Shown: positions 1-6,216 of the stretch, piece by piece
Position numbering within the stretch: the first letter of the stretch is position 1
Layout: every line of letters begins with the position of its first letter
Translations under genes and position numbers: made by a program
Assembly (NCBI GenBank): GCA_018657375.1
Contig: JABHXI010000118.1
Span: 1 to 8,422, forward strand
Direction of reading: 5' to 3'
Source: Candidatus Nitrosopumilus sp.
GTDB lineage: Archaea > Thermoproteota > Nitrososphaeria > Nitrososphaerales > Nitrosopumilaceae
Length of the DNA stretch: 8,422 bases
Notes under the pieces: model-generated
The model's database searches: none
What the model saw: only the letters and a program-made list of their open reading frames with translations
What the model was told of the DNA's origin: nothing

Positions 1-99
1 TCGTTAGATCTTTTATTAAATTTGTATGATGTTGTATTTCCTTATTATATTGATGTTAAGGTAGTTCCACAATTACACAAATTTATTGGAGCCCCATAA
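1..99 (+). CDS. queE: 7-carboxy-7-deazaguanine synthase QueE, C-terminal end (partial)
   Basis: Only the last 32 codons lie in the window, open at the left edge and ending in TAA at 97-99. The tail contains V-P-Q-L-H-K about ten residues from the end, which resembles the 'LPQLHK' tail that closes many QueE proteins. QueE is a radical SAM enzyme that contracts 6-carboxytetrahydropterin to 7-carboxy-7-deazaguanine on the way to preQ0. Its CxxxCxxC cluster motif would lie outside the window, so it cannot be checked here. The call is helped by folE following 51 bases downstream on the same strand and queC nearby on the other strand. It rests on a short tail plus context, so another protein with a similar ending is possible. 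Confidence 0.6.
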   Translation, partial: SLDLLLNLYDVVFPYYIDVKVVPQLHKFIGAP

Positions 100-150
100 A
101 CTTGGCACGCGTATGAAAATCAGATTAGGTTCAAATACTAGAAAAAATTG

Positions 151-720
151 ATGAAATACAAAATGGACGATGAACGTGTACAAAAACTTGTTAGGGAGTT
201 AATTATTGAGCTGGGCGAAGATCCAACTCGTGAAGGCCTAAGAGAGACTCCTACCAGAATTGCAAGTATGTATAAAGAAATTTTTGCTGGATATGACTCA
301 GATTCACAATTATCTGTACAATTTTCTGAAGACTCTGATGTAGTAATTGCACGAGATATTCAATTTTATTCTATGTGTGAACATCATATGTTACCATTTT
401 ATGGAAAAATACACATTGCATATTCACCAAATGGCAGAGTTTTTGGAATATCTAAACTAGTAAGATTAGTTGAAAAGTATTCAAAAAGATTACAAATTCA
501 AGAGCGCTTAACAAAAAATATTGCTGATGAGTTATACTCTCAAGGCGTAAAGGGTGTAGTGGTCTTTGCTGATGCTGAACATCTTTGTATGAAAATGCGT
601 GGAGTTAGAAATGACGCAACTCTTTCCTCATCTGCATTTAGAGGAATTTATGAAAATAAGGAAGAAAAAGAGAGTATTATGGCACTAATTAGAAAACGTG
701 CTTCAAATTCTTTCCCATAA
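151..720 (+). CDS. folE: GTP cyclohydrolase I (type IA)
   Basis: Converts GTP to 7,8-dihydroneopterin triphosphate, the first step toward preQ0/archaeosine and possibly toward pterin cofactors. At 189 residues it is close to the catalytic core of the bacterial FolE family. Visible signatures are G-L-x-E-T-P-x-R near residues 29-36, the zinc site C-E-H-H (Cys76, His79) with the third ligand Cys146 in E-H-L-C-M, catalytic-type histidines His78 and His144, the core segment 'GRVFGISKLVRLVE', and M-R-G-V just after the last Cys. ATG at 151 is chosen; a TTG directly before it (148) and an ATG at 163 are alternatives, and none has a clear ribosome binding site. Many other archaea use the unrelated-sequence MptA (FolE2) instead, so a FolE1 is informative for lineage. 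It follows the probable queE by 51 bases. Confidence 0.95.
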   Translation: MKYKMDDERVQKLVRELIIELGEDPTREGLRETPTRIASMYKEIFAGYDSDSQLSVQFSEDSDVVIARDIQFYSMCEHHMLPFYGKIHIAYSPNGRVFGISKLVRLVEKYSKRLQIQERLTKNIADELYSQGVKGVVVFADAEHLCMKMRGVRNDATLSSSAFRGIYENKEEKESIMALIRKRASNSFP

Positions 721-759
721 TACTCAAAAATTAAATAATCAATATTTTTCATTATTAAT

Positions 760-1005
760 ATGGGAAAAGCAAATCCGTATGTCCACATTCCAAAAGAATC
801 TTGGCCTAATTGGACCTGGTATGCAATAGAATGCGTTGCTCTTATTGTAATTGCTTTTTTCTCAGCAGTTCTAATTACTGATACATTTGAAGGATTAACT
901 ACTGAACAACATAATTATGTAATTACAGGAATTTTTGCATCATTCTTTTTAGTTTGGTATGTTGTAATTAGAGGATTAATTCTAAAAAAGAAAATTTTAA
1001 AATAA
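760..1005 (+). CDS. Small two-helix membrane protein, unknown function
   Basis: An 81-residue protein that I do not recognise. It has a short polar N-terminus rich in Trp/Pro (around residues 8-20), a hydrophobic helix at about 22-40, an acidic/polar loop (about 41-52), a second hydrophobic helix at about 54-74, and a lysine-rich end (K-K-K-I-L-K). By the positive-inside rule the basic C-terminus should be cytoplasmic, which with two helices puts both ends inside. ATG at 760 lies 39 bases after the folE stop. An AT-rich stretch at about 727-738 sits near where a TATA box for a leaderless transcript would be, so it may have its own promoter. Its stop is only 11 bases from the convergent queC stop. 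Size, clean start and stop, and sensible membrane topology support a real gene; the function is unknown. Confidence 0.75.
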   Translation: MGKANPYVHIPKESWPNWTWYAIECVALIVIAFFSAVLITDTFEGLTTEQHNYVITGIFASFFLVWYVVIRGLILKKKILK

Positions 1006-1016
1006 ATACTTTAGAT

Positions 1017-1691
1017 TTATTTCAAATATTTTGTTTTATCTTTAATTTTGGCTTCTTTAAATGCAATTTTTCTATTATTGCAAGATTCACAAAGTCCACA
1101 ATGATATTTTTTATTTGAGTAACAACTCCAAGTTTTAAAAATTGAATCCCCCAAATTTTTTATTCCTGTTTTTAATAAATCACTTTTTGATAATCCCTTA
1201 CGATATGGTGACCAAATTTCAATACTTTTTCGTAATTTTGAATTAATTCCATCTATTTCCCCTTCATTAAACGCATTTTCTAATTTTTTTGCAAATTTTG
1301 GTCGACAATCAGGATAATTTGTATCTCCTGTATGTGCACCATATGCAACGAGAGATGCATTAAGTGTAAAAGCCCATGCAGATGCTATTGAAAGAAATAC
1401 CGCATTTCTAATTGGAACTACAATTGAGTATTCAAATTTGGTTGGAATTTTTCTTTTTGAACTTGTTAAAACATTTGAATTTCCATAAAGATTTTTCATA
1501 AAACCAATATCAATTATTTTATGCTCTTTTAATCCCAGTTTTTTTGCAAAAGATTTTGCGGCAGCAATTTCCATACTTGCTTTTTGTCCATATGAAAACG
1601 TAATTCCGTATAATTCGTATTTTGATTTTAAATATGAAACTGCACATACAGAATCAACCCCTCCACTAAATACTATAACAGCTTTTTTCAT
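1017..1691 (-). CDS. queC: 7-cyano-7-deazaguanine (preQ0) synthase QueC
   Basis: ATP-dependent conversion of 7-carboxy-7-deazaguanine and ammonia to preQ0, the base that archaeal tRNA-guanine transglycosylase inserts at tRNA position 15 before archaeosine formation. The 224-residue protein has the PP-loop S-G-G-V-D-S at 9-14, the S-Y-G-Q motif at 33-36, V-P-I-R-N-A-x-F-L-S at 92-101, the T-G-D-x-x-x-Y-P-D-C stretch at 121-129, and a C-terminal zinc site C190-x7-C198-x2-C201-x2-C204. All key QueC residues look intact, and there is no fused glutamine-amidotransferase domain as in archaeal Gat-QueC. The ATG start is 10 bases after the thrB stop on the same strand, so it is probably the last gene of a GTPase-thrB-queC unit. 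It is convergent with the small membrane protein gene, while folE and probable queE lie just beyond on the other strand. Confidence 0.95.
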   Translation of the reverse strand: MKKAVIVFSGGVDSVCAVSYLKSKYELYGITFSYGQKASMEIAAAKSFAKKLGLKEHKIIDIGFMKNLYGNSNVLTSSKRKIPTKFEYSIVVPIRNAVFLSIASAWAFTLNASLVAYGAHTGDTNYPDCRPKFAKKLENAFNEGEIDGINSKLRKSIEIWSPYRKGLSKSDLLKTGIKNLGDSIFKTWSCYSNKKYHCGLCESCNNRKIAFKEAKIKDKTKYLK

Positions 1692-1701
1692 AATTTATCA
1701 T

Positions 1702-2628
1702 CTAATTATTTTTTATATCTATTGCACCTTTACTTGGTTTGGATATTATTGTCTTACATTCAATATTTGCAGATGCAAATCCTTTTGACATTGCATTACT
1801 AATTTTTTTTAAGTCAAATGAATTTTTTGAAAATGCAATTACTGATGGTCCTGCACCACTAATTGTAACGCCATATGCCCCAGCTTTTAGTGCATTTTGT
1901 TTAACTTTTTGATATCCTGGAATCATATGTTGTCTTGCAGGCTCTACAATTACATCTTTAATTGAATTTCCAATTAATTCAGGATCTTTTTTCATAAATC
2001 CTGCAACAATTGATGATGCATTTGATATATTTAAAACGGCATCAGTTAATTTTACTTTTTTAGGAATTACGCCTCTTGAAACCTTTGTTTTCTTTTTTGG
2101 AACATCTATTTTTGGAACTGCAATGCACATTCTTAGATTCATAGGCGGATCTATTGTAATTACATCTAATGGATCTGTTTTAACAATAACAAATCCTCCT
2201 AAAACTGACGCTGCAACATTATCATAATGAATTGATCCAGCACTTGCTTTTTCACCAAATCCTGCAAATTTTACTAAAGAATTTGGATTTAATTTTAATT
2301 TAAATAATTTATTAAACGCAACTGCACTTGCAGCAGCAGATCCAGCACTACTACCCATTCCAAATCCGGCAGGTATTCCTTTTTTTATTTTAATTTCAAT
2401 ACCATCTTTGATTTTTAATTCCCTTTTCATGTTTTTTATTACTAATCCGGCAGTGTTACTTTCTGGATTTGTAGGAATGTCATCATCTGTAATTATTGTA
2501 ATTCCACTTTTTATTTTTGTTAATGTAATTTCATCATAAAATGCATCTATAGCTAGTCCAAACGTATCAAATCCTGGGCCTAAATTAGCTGTAGATGAGG
2601 GTGCTCTAACTGTAATTTTTGTTGCCAA
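1702..2628 (-). CDS. thrB: Homoserine kinase (GHMP family)
   Basis: Phosphorylates L-homoserine to O-phospho-L-homoserine for threonine synthase. At 308 residues it has the usual ThrB length. The GHMP motifs are clear: N-terminal P-S-S-T-A-N-L-G-P-G-F-D at 10-21, the ATP-binding G-x-G-M-G-S-S-A-G-S-A-A-A-S region at 88-101, and C-terminal S-G-A-G-P-S-V-I-A-F at 257-266, preceded by the ThrB-like I-P-G-Y segment. The start is TTG. The codon directly upstream in the same frame is the TAG stop of the preceding gene, and no ATG or GTG lies before the essential N-terminal motif, so TTG is effectively forced. The zero-base spacing to the upstream gene suggests termination-reinitiation coupling. Mevalonate kinase or another GHMP kinase is less likely because motif 1 is typical of ThrB. 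Confidence 0.92.
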   Translation of the reverse strand: MATKITVRAPSSTANLGPGFDTFGLAIDAFYDEITLTKIKSGITIITDDDIPTNPESNTAGLVIKNMKRELKIKDGIEIKIKKGIPAGFGMGSSAGSAAASAVAFNKLFKLKLNPNSLVKFAGFGEKASAGSIHYDNVAASVLGGFVIVKTDPLDVITIDPPMNLRMCIAVPKIDVPKKKTKVSRGVIPKKVKLTDAVLNISNASSIVAGFMKKDPELIGNSIKDVIVEPARQHMIPGYQKVKQNALKAGAYGVTISGAGPSVIAFSKNSFDLKKISNAMSKGFASANIECKTIISKPSKGAIDIKNN

Positions 2629-3423
2629 CTAGTCCTCTGCCTCCTCTCCCAAATTGAGAATTCTACTAAGTGCACTTTCAAGATTAACAATACCTTCACC
2701 CGTTGAATTTGAAATTGGAATCAATGCTTCTTCAAATCCATTAAGATTCAATCCACGTAAAATACTTGTAGTCAATGCATATGTTTCTCCATCTGTATCT
2801 TTAGAAACTGCATTTTCTAATGTATTCAAGCTTGTTGACCATTGCAGTATCTCTGCTAGTTTGGTATCTATTACATCTGTTTTTGTTATTACATTTATTG
2901 TTGGTAAATTAAGTCGTAATCTAATTGATGTTGCAAGTAATGTAATTGAAACAAAATTTGTAGGTGTAGTAACTATTGCTCCATCAAAAAGAAAAATACT
3001 TGCTTTTTCATCAGATCTAATATTATCTACAATAAAACGACCACTGGAACGATATGCAAATAATTCAATTTGACCTGGCGTATCGACAATTAGATAATCT
3101 GGATTTTTTTGATCTACTTCATTTTGTATTTCATCAATTTTTGATGCAATCAAATCATTTGCCATCACTAGTGCTCCATTTGGTCCCAAACTGTATTGTT
3201 GCATTATTGAAACATAGTCCACATAATCTCTAACATCTACATCACAATTGTATGGCATACTCTCAACACCTGGATCTAAATTTAACACAGCAGCACTCGC
3301 TCCATTTCTTGTATAGTATTCAAGTAATTTTGATGTAAGTGATGATTTTCCTGAACCAGCTGTTCCAGTAACAAAAATTGTTTTCAATCTTGTCTTGATT
3401 TCTTCTCTTTGCTTATATTTCAA
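2629..3423 (-). CDS. GPN-loop GTPase (archaeal Gpn / PAB0955 type)
   Basis: A 264-residue P-loop GTPase of the GPN family. Archaea carry one such homodimeric protein; the eukaryotic relatives GPN1-3 are needed for nuclear import and assembly of RNA polymerase II, while the archaeal role is unsettled. Visible motifs are the P-loop G-T-A-G-S-G-K-S-S at 20-28, an NLDPG segment at 48-52, the family-defining G-P-N at 80-82, the switch D-T-P-G-Q at 114-118, the guanine-specificity T-K-T-D at 180-183 and an S-x-S-x-G-x-G-like segment at 238-244. The first possible start is TTG at 3423: the frame has a TGA five codons upstream and no ATG between. Another TTG at 3387 (residue 13) would give an N-terminus closer to the P-loop. 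It heads the minus-strand unit with thrB and queC. Confidence 0.92.
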   Translation of the reverse strand: MKYKQREEIKTRLKTIFVTGTAGSGKSSLTSKLLEYYTRNGASAAVLNLDPGVESMPYNCDVDVRDYVDYVSIMQQYSLGPNGALVMANDLIASKIDEIQNEVDQKNPDYLIVDTPGQIELFAYRSSGRFIVDNIRSDEKASIFLFDGAIVTTPTNFVSITLLATSIRLRLNLPTINVITKTDVIDTKLAEILQWSTSLNTLENAVSKDTDGETYALTTSILRGLNLNGFEEALIPISNSTGEGIVNLESALSRILNLGEEAED

Positions 3424-3440
3424 ACTAGATGACTTTCAAA

Positions 3441-3500
3441 GAAATTTTAGTCAAAAATTTCTTTTATAATTATTTTAAATTTGAAATTAGTCAAAAATTC
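3441..3500. repeat. Direct repeat of a palindromic motif flanking a TATA-like box
   Basis: TTAGTCAAAAATT occurs at 3447-3459 and again at 3487-3499, exactly 40 bases apart. Each copy is itself near-palindromic: AATTTT-AGTCA-AAAATT at 3443-3459 and AATT-AGTCA-AAAATT at 3485-3499. The two copies bracket a TATA-like run on the minus strand (3461-3480), a position where an archaeal repressor or activator of the GPN GTPase unit would bind. AT-rich composition raises the chance of coincidence. Confidence 0.45.
3461..3480 (-). promoter_or_regulatory. Candidate TATA/BRE region for the GPN GTPase-thrB-queC unit
   Basis: The minus strand reads ATTTAAAATAATTATAAAAG, the best TATA-like stretch upstream of the TTG start at 3423. 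With the usual archaeal spacing of about 26 bases, transcription would begin near 3440 and leave a leader of roughly 15-20 bases. No Shine-Dalgarno-like sequence is evident in that leader. Inferred from pattern and spacing only. Confidence 0.35.
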
Positions 3501-3556
3501 ATAAAATATCGATATAATCATGTTTTTTATGCTTATTTTTAGGCACAATAATTTGA

Positions 3557-3569
3557 TGACTAAAATTTC
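3557..3569 (-). repeat. Inverted third copy of the 3441-3453 motif
   Basis: Read on the minus strand this is GAAATTTTAGTCA, identical over 13 bases to 3441-3453. It lies 39 bases before the ATG of the flippase-like gene. With the two copies on the GTPase side, it gives the divergent intergenic region a shared candidate operator. Confidence 0.4.
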
Positions 3570-3607
3570 ATCAACTTTCATATTTGATTATTTAAAAAAA
3601 ATATCAA

Positions 3608-4624
3608 ATGAACTGGAGACTAGTTGCCATACCTATTACTTTAATCCCTATTTTCATTATTGCAATCCAATTTGATATTCAAATTGATGATATTCTAGCA
3701 ATTGGTCTTTTTCCATTTATTGGAGCTATAGTTGCAATGATGATTAAACTAGTTTTACAAGGAATAAAATTTGCATATATTACAAAAAAATATCTTGGTA
3801 ACACTGATTCATTTTTAAAATTAATTGGTGTTAGAGTTGGTAGTGAATTTATTAAATTTACAACTCCAATGTTCATTGGAGCAGAATTTATTGTAATTTA
3901 TTATTTGAAGAAAAAGGGAGTAGAACTTTCAAAAGCAACATGGATTGCACTTGTTGATATTGTTACTGAAGTACTAGCAGCAGGTTTGTTATCTATGTTA
4001 GCAGGAATAATTGCATTATTGAATGGAGCATATATTGTTGGAATTGTTATTTTAGCTACTAGTGTTTCTATTACATCTTTATGGATGGTGATGTTCTTTT
4101 TATCTTCTAAACATACATTCCAAGTTCCAAATATTTTAGAAACACTTGCTAAAAAATTAGGAAAAGAAAAGGGAAGCAAAATTATTAATCAAACAAATGA
4201 CTGGATGGAAGAAACATGTACCATGATTAGAGATAATATACAAACTCCAGAATCTAAAAAAATATTTACAATTTCATTCTTTTTTTCACTTGCATCATGG
4301 TCATTCTATGGAATATCTTTCATGATTATAGCAATGGGAACAGGGTATCTAATCAATGCATTTGATTCAATAATGGCCGTTATGGGTGCAAATGCAATTG
4401 GAAATCTACCAATTACTATTGGTGGTTCAGGTTTAGCTGAATTTGGTATTGTATCTTATCTAAACAATTTAAATCCATTTGATTTTACTATAACTGAAGG
4501 AATTGTAGGTTGGGATGCCGTAATTGGTTGGAGAATTGCAACATATTATGTTCCAATAGCAATTACGTGGATATTATTAGTAAAATTAGCCTTGAGTAAA
4601 ATTCCAAAAACACCGAATGAATAG
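3608..4624 (+). CDS. Integral membrane protein of the YbhN / LPG-synthase transmembrane-domain family (flippase-like)
   Basis: A 338-residue polytopic membrane protein with about eight hydrophobic segments (roughly 4-22, 31-53, 75-99, 106-138, 141-166, 218-246, 252-275, 308-330) and one long polar stretch at about 167-212. The pattern matches the PF03706 family, the membrane domain of bacterial MprF, found alone in many archaea as uncharacterised or flippase-like proteins. The best signature is near the end: L-P-I-T-I-G-G-S-G-L-A-E-F-G at 267-280, corresponding to the family's 'LPxxxGGxGxxE' motif, together with the E-F-x-x-x-x-T-P segment at 80-87. There is no soluble aminoacyl-transferase domain, so it is not a complete MprF; lipid or glycolipid transport is only inferred. 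It starts with ATG at 3608, divergent from the GPN GTPase gene across a 184-base region. Confidence 0.8.
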   Translation: MNWRLVAIPITLIPIFIIAIQFDIQIDDILAIGLFPFIGAIVAMMIKLVLQGIKFAYITKKYLGNTDSFLKLIGVRVGSEFIKFTTPMFIGAEFIVIYYLKKKGVELSKATWIALVDIVTEVLAAGLLSMLAGIIALLNGAYIVGIVILATSVSITSLWMVMFFLSSKHTFQVPNILETLAKKLGKEKGSKIINQTNDWMEETCTMIRDNIQTPESKKIFTISFFFSLASWSFYGISFMIIAMGTGYLINAFDSIMAVMGANAIGNLPITIGGSGLAEFGIVSYLNNLNPFDFTITEGIVGWDAVIGWRIATYYVPIAITWILLVKLALSKIPKTPNE

Positions 4625-4634
4625 AAACCACTTT

Positions 4635-4654
4635 ATCATTAAATGATTTTTTTT
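4635..4654 (+). terminator. Candidate oligo-T terminator after the membrane protein gene
   Basis: ATCATT-A-AATGAT (4635-4647) is a small perfect inverted repeat that runs straight into eight T residues (4647-4654). Archaeal transcription ends mainly at oligo-T runs, so this could close the transcript from 3608-4624. It lies only 4 bases before the GTG start of the dehydrogenase, so either that gene has a promoter inside the upstream gene or the terminator is leaky. Confidence 0.4.
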
Positions 4655-4658
4655 ATTT

Positions 4659-5459
4659 GTGGATTTTAAAAATAAAGTAGTTTTAATCACAGGAGCATCA
4701 TCTGGAATTGGTAAACAAACTGCAATAGAATTTGCAAAATCAGGTTCAAGTATTATTTTAGTTGCAAGAAGAAAAAATAAGCTTGAGCAGGTAGAAAATG
4801 AGTTAAAAAAATTTAATGTAAACACGTTAGTTTGTGTCTGTGATGTTTCAAAAAAAGATCAAGTAGTGGAAATGTCTAAAATTGTTATTGCAAAATTTAC
4901 TTCCGTTGATATTTTAGTTAATAATGCTGGTTTTGCAATTTATGGCTCTATATTTGATCTTTCAATAGATGAGATTGAATCTCAAATGGAGACCAATTAT
5001 TTTGGTATGGTTTATTGTACAAAAAATTTTCTTCCATTAATGCTAAAGAAAAAATCTGGACATATAGTGAATGTGGCATCTGTTGCTGCAAGCTTTGGAT
5101 TACCTGGAATTGCTTCATACTGTGCATCAAAATTTGCAATGTTAGGATTTTCTGAAGGTCTTAAACATGAACTTGCTGGAACTGGAGTTGGAGTTACAGT
5201 TGTTAGTCCAATAATGGTAGAAACTGATTTTTTTAATCATCCATCTTTTGAAAAAATTCCAAAATACTCGCCAACATCACTAAATTCTAAAACCGTTGCT
5301 AAAGCAATTCTAAAAGCTGCAAATTCATCTAGACTTGAAATCATCACTCCCTCAATAGTACGTGTTGCAGTGTGGCTAAAACATACGTTTCCTTATTTAA
5401 TTAATCCTGTTTTAGGAAAGTCTTTCAAAAAACAGTTGGATTCAACAGAATCTGATTAG
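4659..5459 (+). CDS. Short-chain dehydrogenase/reductase (classical SDR)
   Basis: An NAD(P)-dependent oxidoreductase of 266 residues. The Rossmann motif T-G-A-S-S-G-I-G is at 11-18, a basic A-R-R at 36-38 suggests NADPH preference, Asp62 is in the C-D-V position, N-N-A-G is at 88-91, and the catalytic tetrad is Asn113, Ser141, Tyr154 and Lys158 (Y-C-A-S-K). The C-terminus has a hydrophobic patch (about 226-250) like membrane-associated SDRs of the DltE/SDR7 kind, but the substrate cannot be read. The start is GTG at 4659: the frame is closed by TGA at 4644-4646 and no ATG lies between. It follows the membrane protein by 34 bases, across an oligo-T run, so the two may be separate transcripts. 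Its stop is 5 bases from a convergent stop. Confidence 0.93.
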   Translation: MDFKNKVVLITGASSGIGKQTAIEFAKSGSSIILVARRKNKLEQVENELKKFNVNTLVCVCDVSKKDQVVEMSKIVIAKFTSVDILVNNAGFAIYGSIFDLSIDEIESQMETNYFGMVYCTKNFLPLMLKKKSGHIVNVASVAASFGLPGIASYCASKFAMLGFSEGLKHELAGTGVGVTVVSPIMVETDFFNHPSFEKIPKYSPTSLNSKTVAKAILKAANSSRLEIITPSIVRVAVWLKHTFPYLINPVLGKSFKKQLDSTESD

Positions 5460-5464
5460 TTCTA

Positions 5465-5863
5465 TTATTCGATATTGTCATCTGATGATTGACTAGAATC
5501 ACTCTCATCTATCAATTTAATTGATTTTAATTTAAAATCATAAATTGCACTCATTTCAATTTCTTTTTCTTTTTCCAAAAACTCTGAAACTTTTTTACTT
5601 AACGGCGCTTTGTGTTGTTCAAAAGTAAATTCATAAACAATACCTTTTTCTAATTCTGAAATTTTAATTTTTTCTGGCACATCCATTGTAACGATTTGTC
5701 TTCCGTCTTCTACAGGGTCATACAATTGAGTATCTATTTTATTGTCTTCTTGATACATTTCTAGAACATACCCTGAAATTTTCATTTTTTTAGGTTTTTC
5801 AAATTTAGCATTCTGAATTTCATCAGTAACCCACTCTGGAATATCGTCTTTCTTTTTTACCAT
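5465..5863 (-). CDS. Unrecognised small protein, possible OB-like core with acidic tail
   Basis: A 132-residue protein I cannot assign. The N-terminus is charged, with a W-V-T-D-E segment at 11-15; residues about 26-120 alternate short beta-like stretches (M-K-I-S-G-Y-V-L-E-M-Y, R-Q-I-V-T-M-D-V, I-V-Y-E-F-T-F, I-Y-D-F-K-L-K-S-I-K-L-I), which could form a small barrel such as an OB fold. The last 14 residues are Ser/Asp/Glu only apart from Gln, Asn and Ile, recalling the disordered acidic tails of single-stranded-DNA-binding proteins. Nucleic-acid binding is therefore a guess from shape, not from a motif. It starts with ATG, 12 bases after the stop of the zinc-ribbon gene on the same strand, so the two probably form an operon. 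The acidic composition suits a cytosolic protein. Confidence 0.75.
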   Translation of the reverse strand: MVKKKDDIPEWVTDEIQNAKFEKPKKMKISGYVLEMYQEDNKIDTQLYDPVEDGRQIVTMDVPEKIKISELEKGIVYEFTFEQHKAPLSKKVSEFLEKEKEIEMSAIYDFKLKSIKLIDESDSSQSSDDNIE

Positions 5864-5875
5864 ATTAAATTACCA

Positions 5876-6187
5876 CTAACTGTCTAAATTTTTATCTTTT
5901 TTACTTTTATTCCACCATTCAAGATAATCATCACTCTTATCATCACGTGTTTTCTCTTTTTGATTTAATTTGAATCTAATATCTGATATTTGTTCTCTTG
6001 AGGCATATAATCCGCATTTTTTACAAATGAAATTTTTTGTATTTTTATCCATTTCCATTGGAATTTCAACTTCATCATATAGTTTGTAAAGATCTTGTTT
6101 ATCCCTGTTTTCTTCTTCTACATCTTCTTCATATTTAGCTAGAATTTTCTTCTTTGCTCTTGCTGTACATTCAGGACAAACAACCAA
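5876..6187 (-). CDS. Small Cys4 zinc-ribbon-like protein, unknown function
   Basis: A 103-residue protein with two CxxC pairs, C4-P-E-C7 at the very N-terminus and C55-K-K-C58, separated by a highly charged, probably helical linker (about 9-48). This spacing suits one Cys4 zinc site closing over a long insertion. The tail after residue 60 is Lys/Asp-rich with W-W-N near 91-93. The start is TTG at 6187: the frame is closed by TAA three codons upstream, and using a later start would lose the first CxxC pair. A TATA-like run (minus-strand CTTTTATGG, 6209-6217) sits about 25 bases upstream, which would fit a leaderless or very short-leader transcript. It is followed after 12 bases by the acidic-tailed gene. 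A role in transcription or translation is only a possibility. Confidence 0.72.
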   Translation of the reverse strand: MVVCPECTARAKKKILAKYEEDVEEENRDKQDLYKLYDEVEIPMEMDKNTKNFICKKCGLYASREQISDIRFKLNQKEKTRDDKSDDYLEWWNKSKKDKNLDS

Positions 6188-6216
6188 TGAAATTTAAATT
6201 AATTTTTTCCATAAAA

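Noticed and set aside
2654..3073. A 139-codon open frame on the plus strand
   Set aside because: It lies wholly opposite the GPN GTPase gene, whose motifs are intact, and its own translation shows no recognisable feature.
3901..4179. A 92-codon open frame on the minus strand
   Set aside because: It is the antisense shadow of the flippase-like membrane protein gene.
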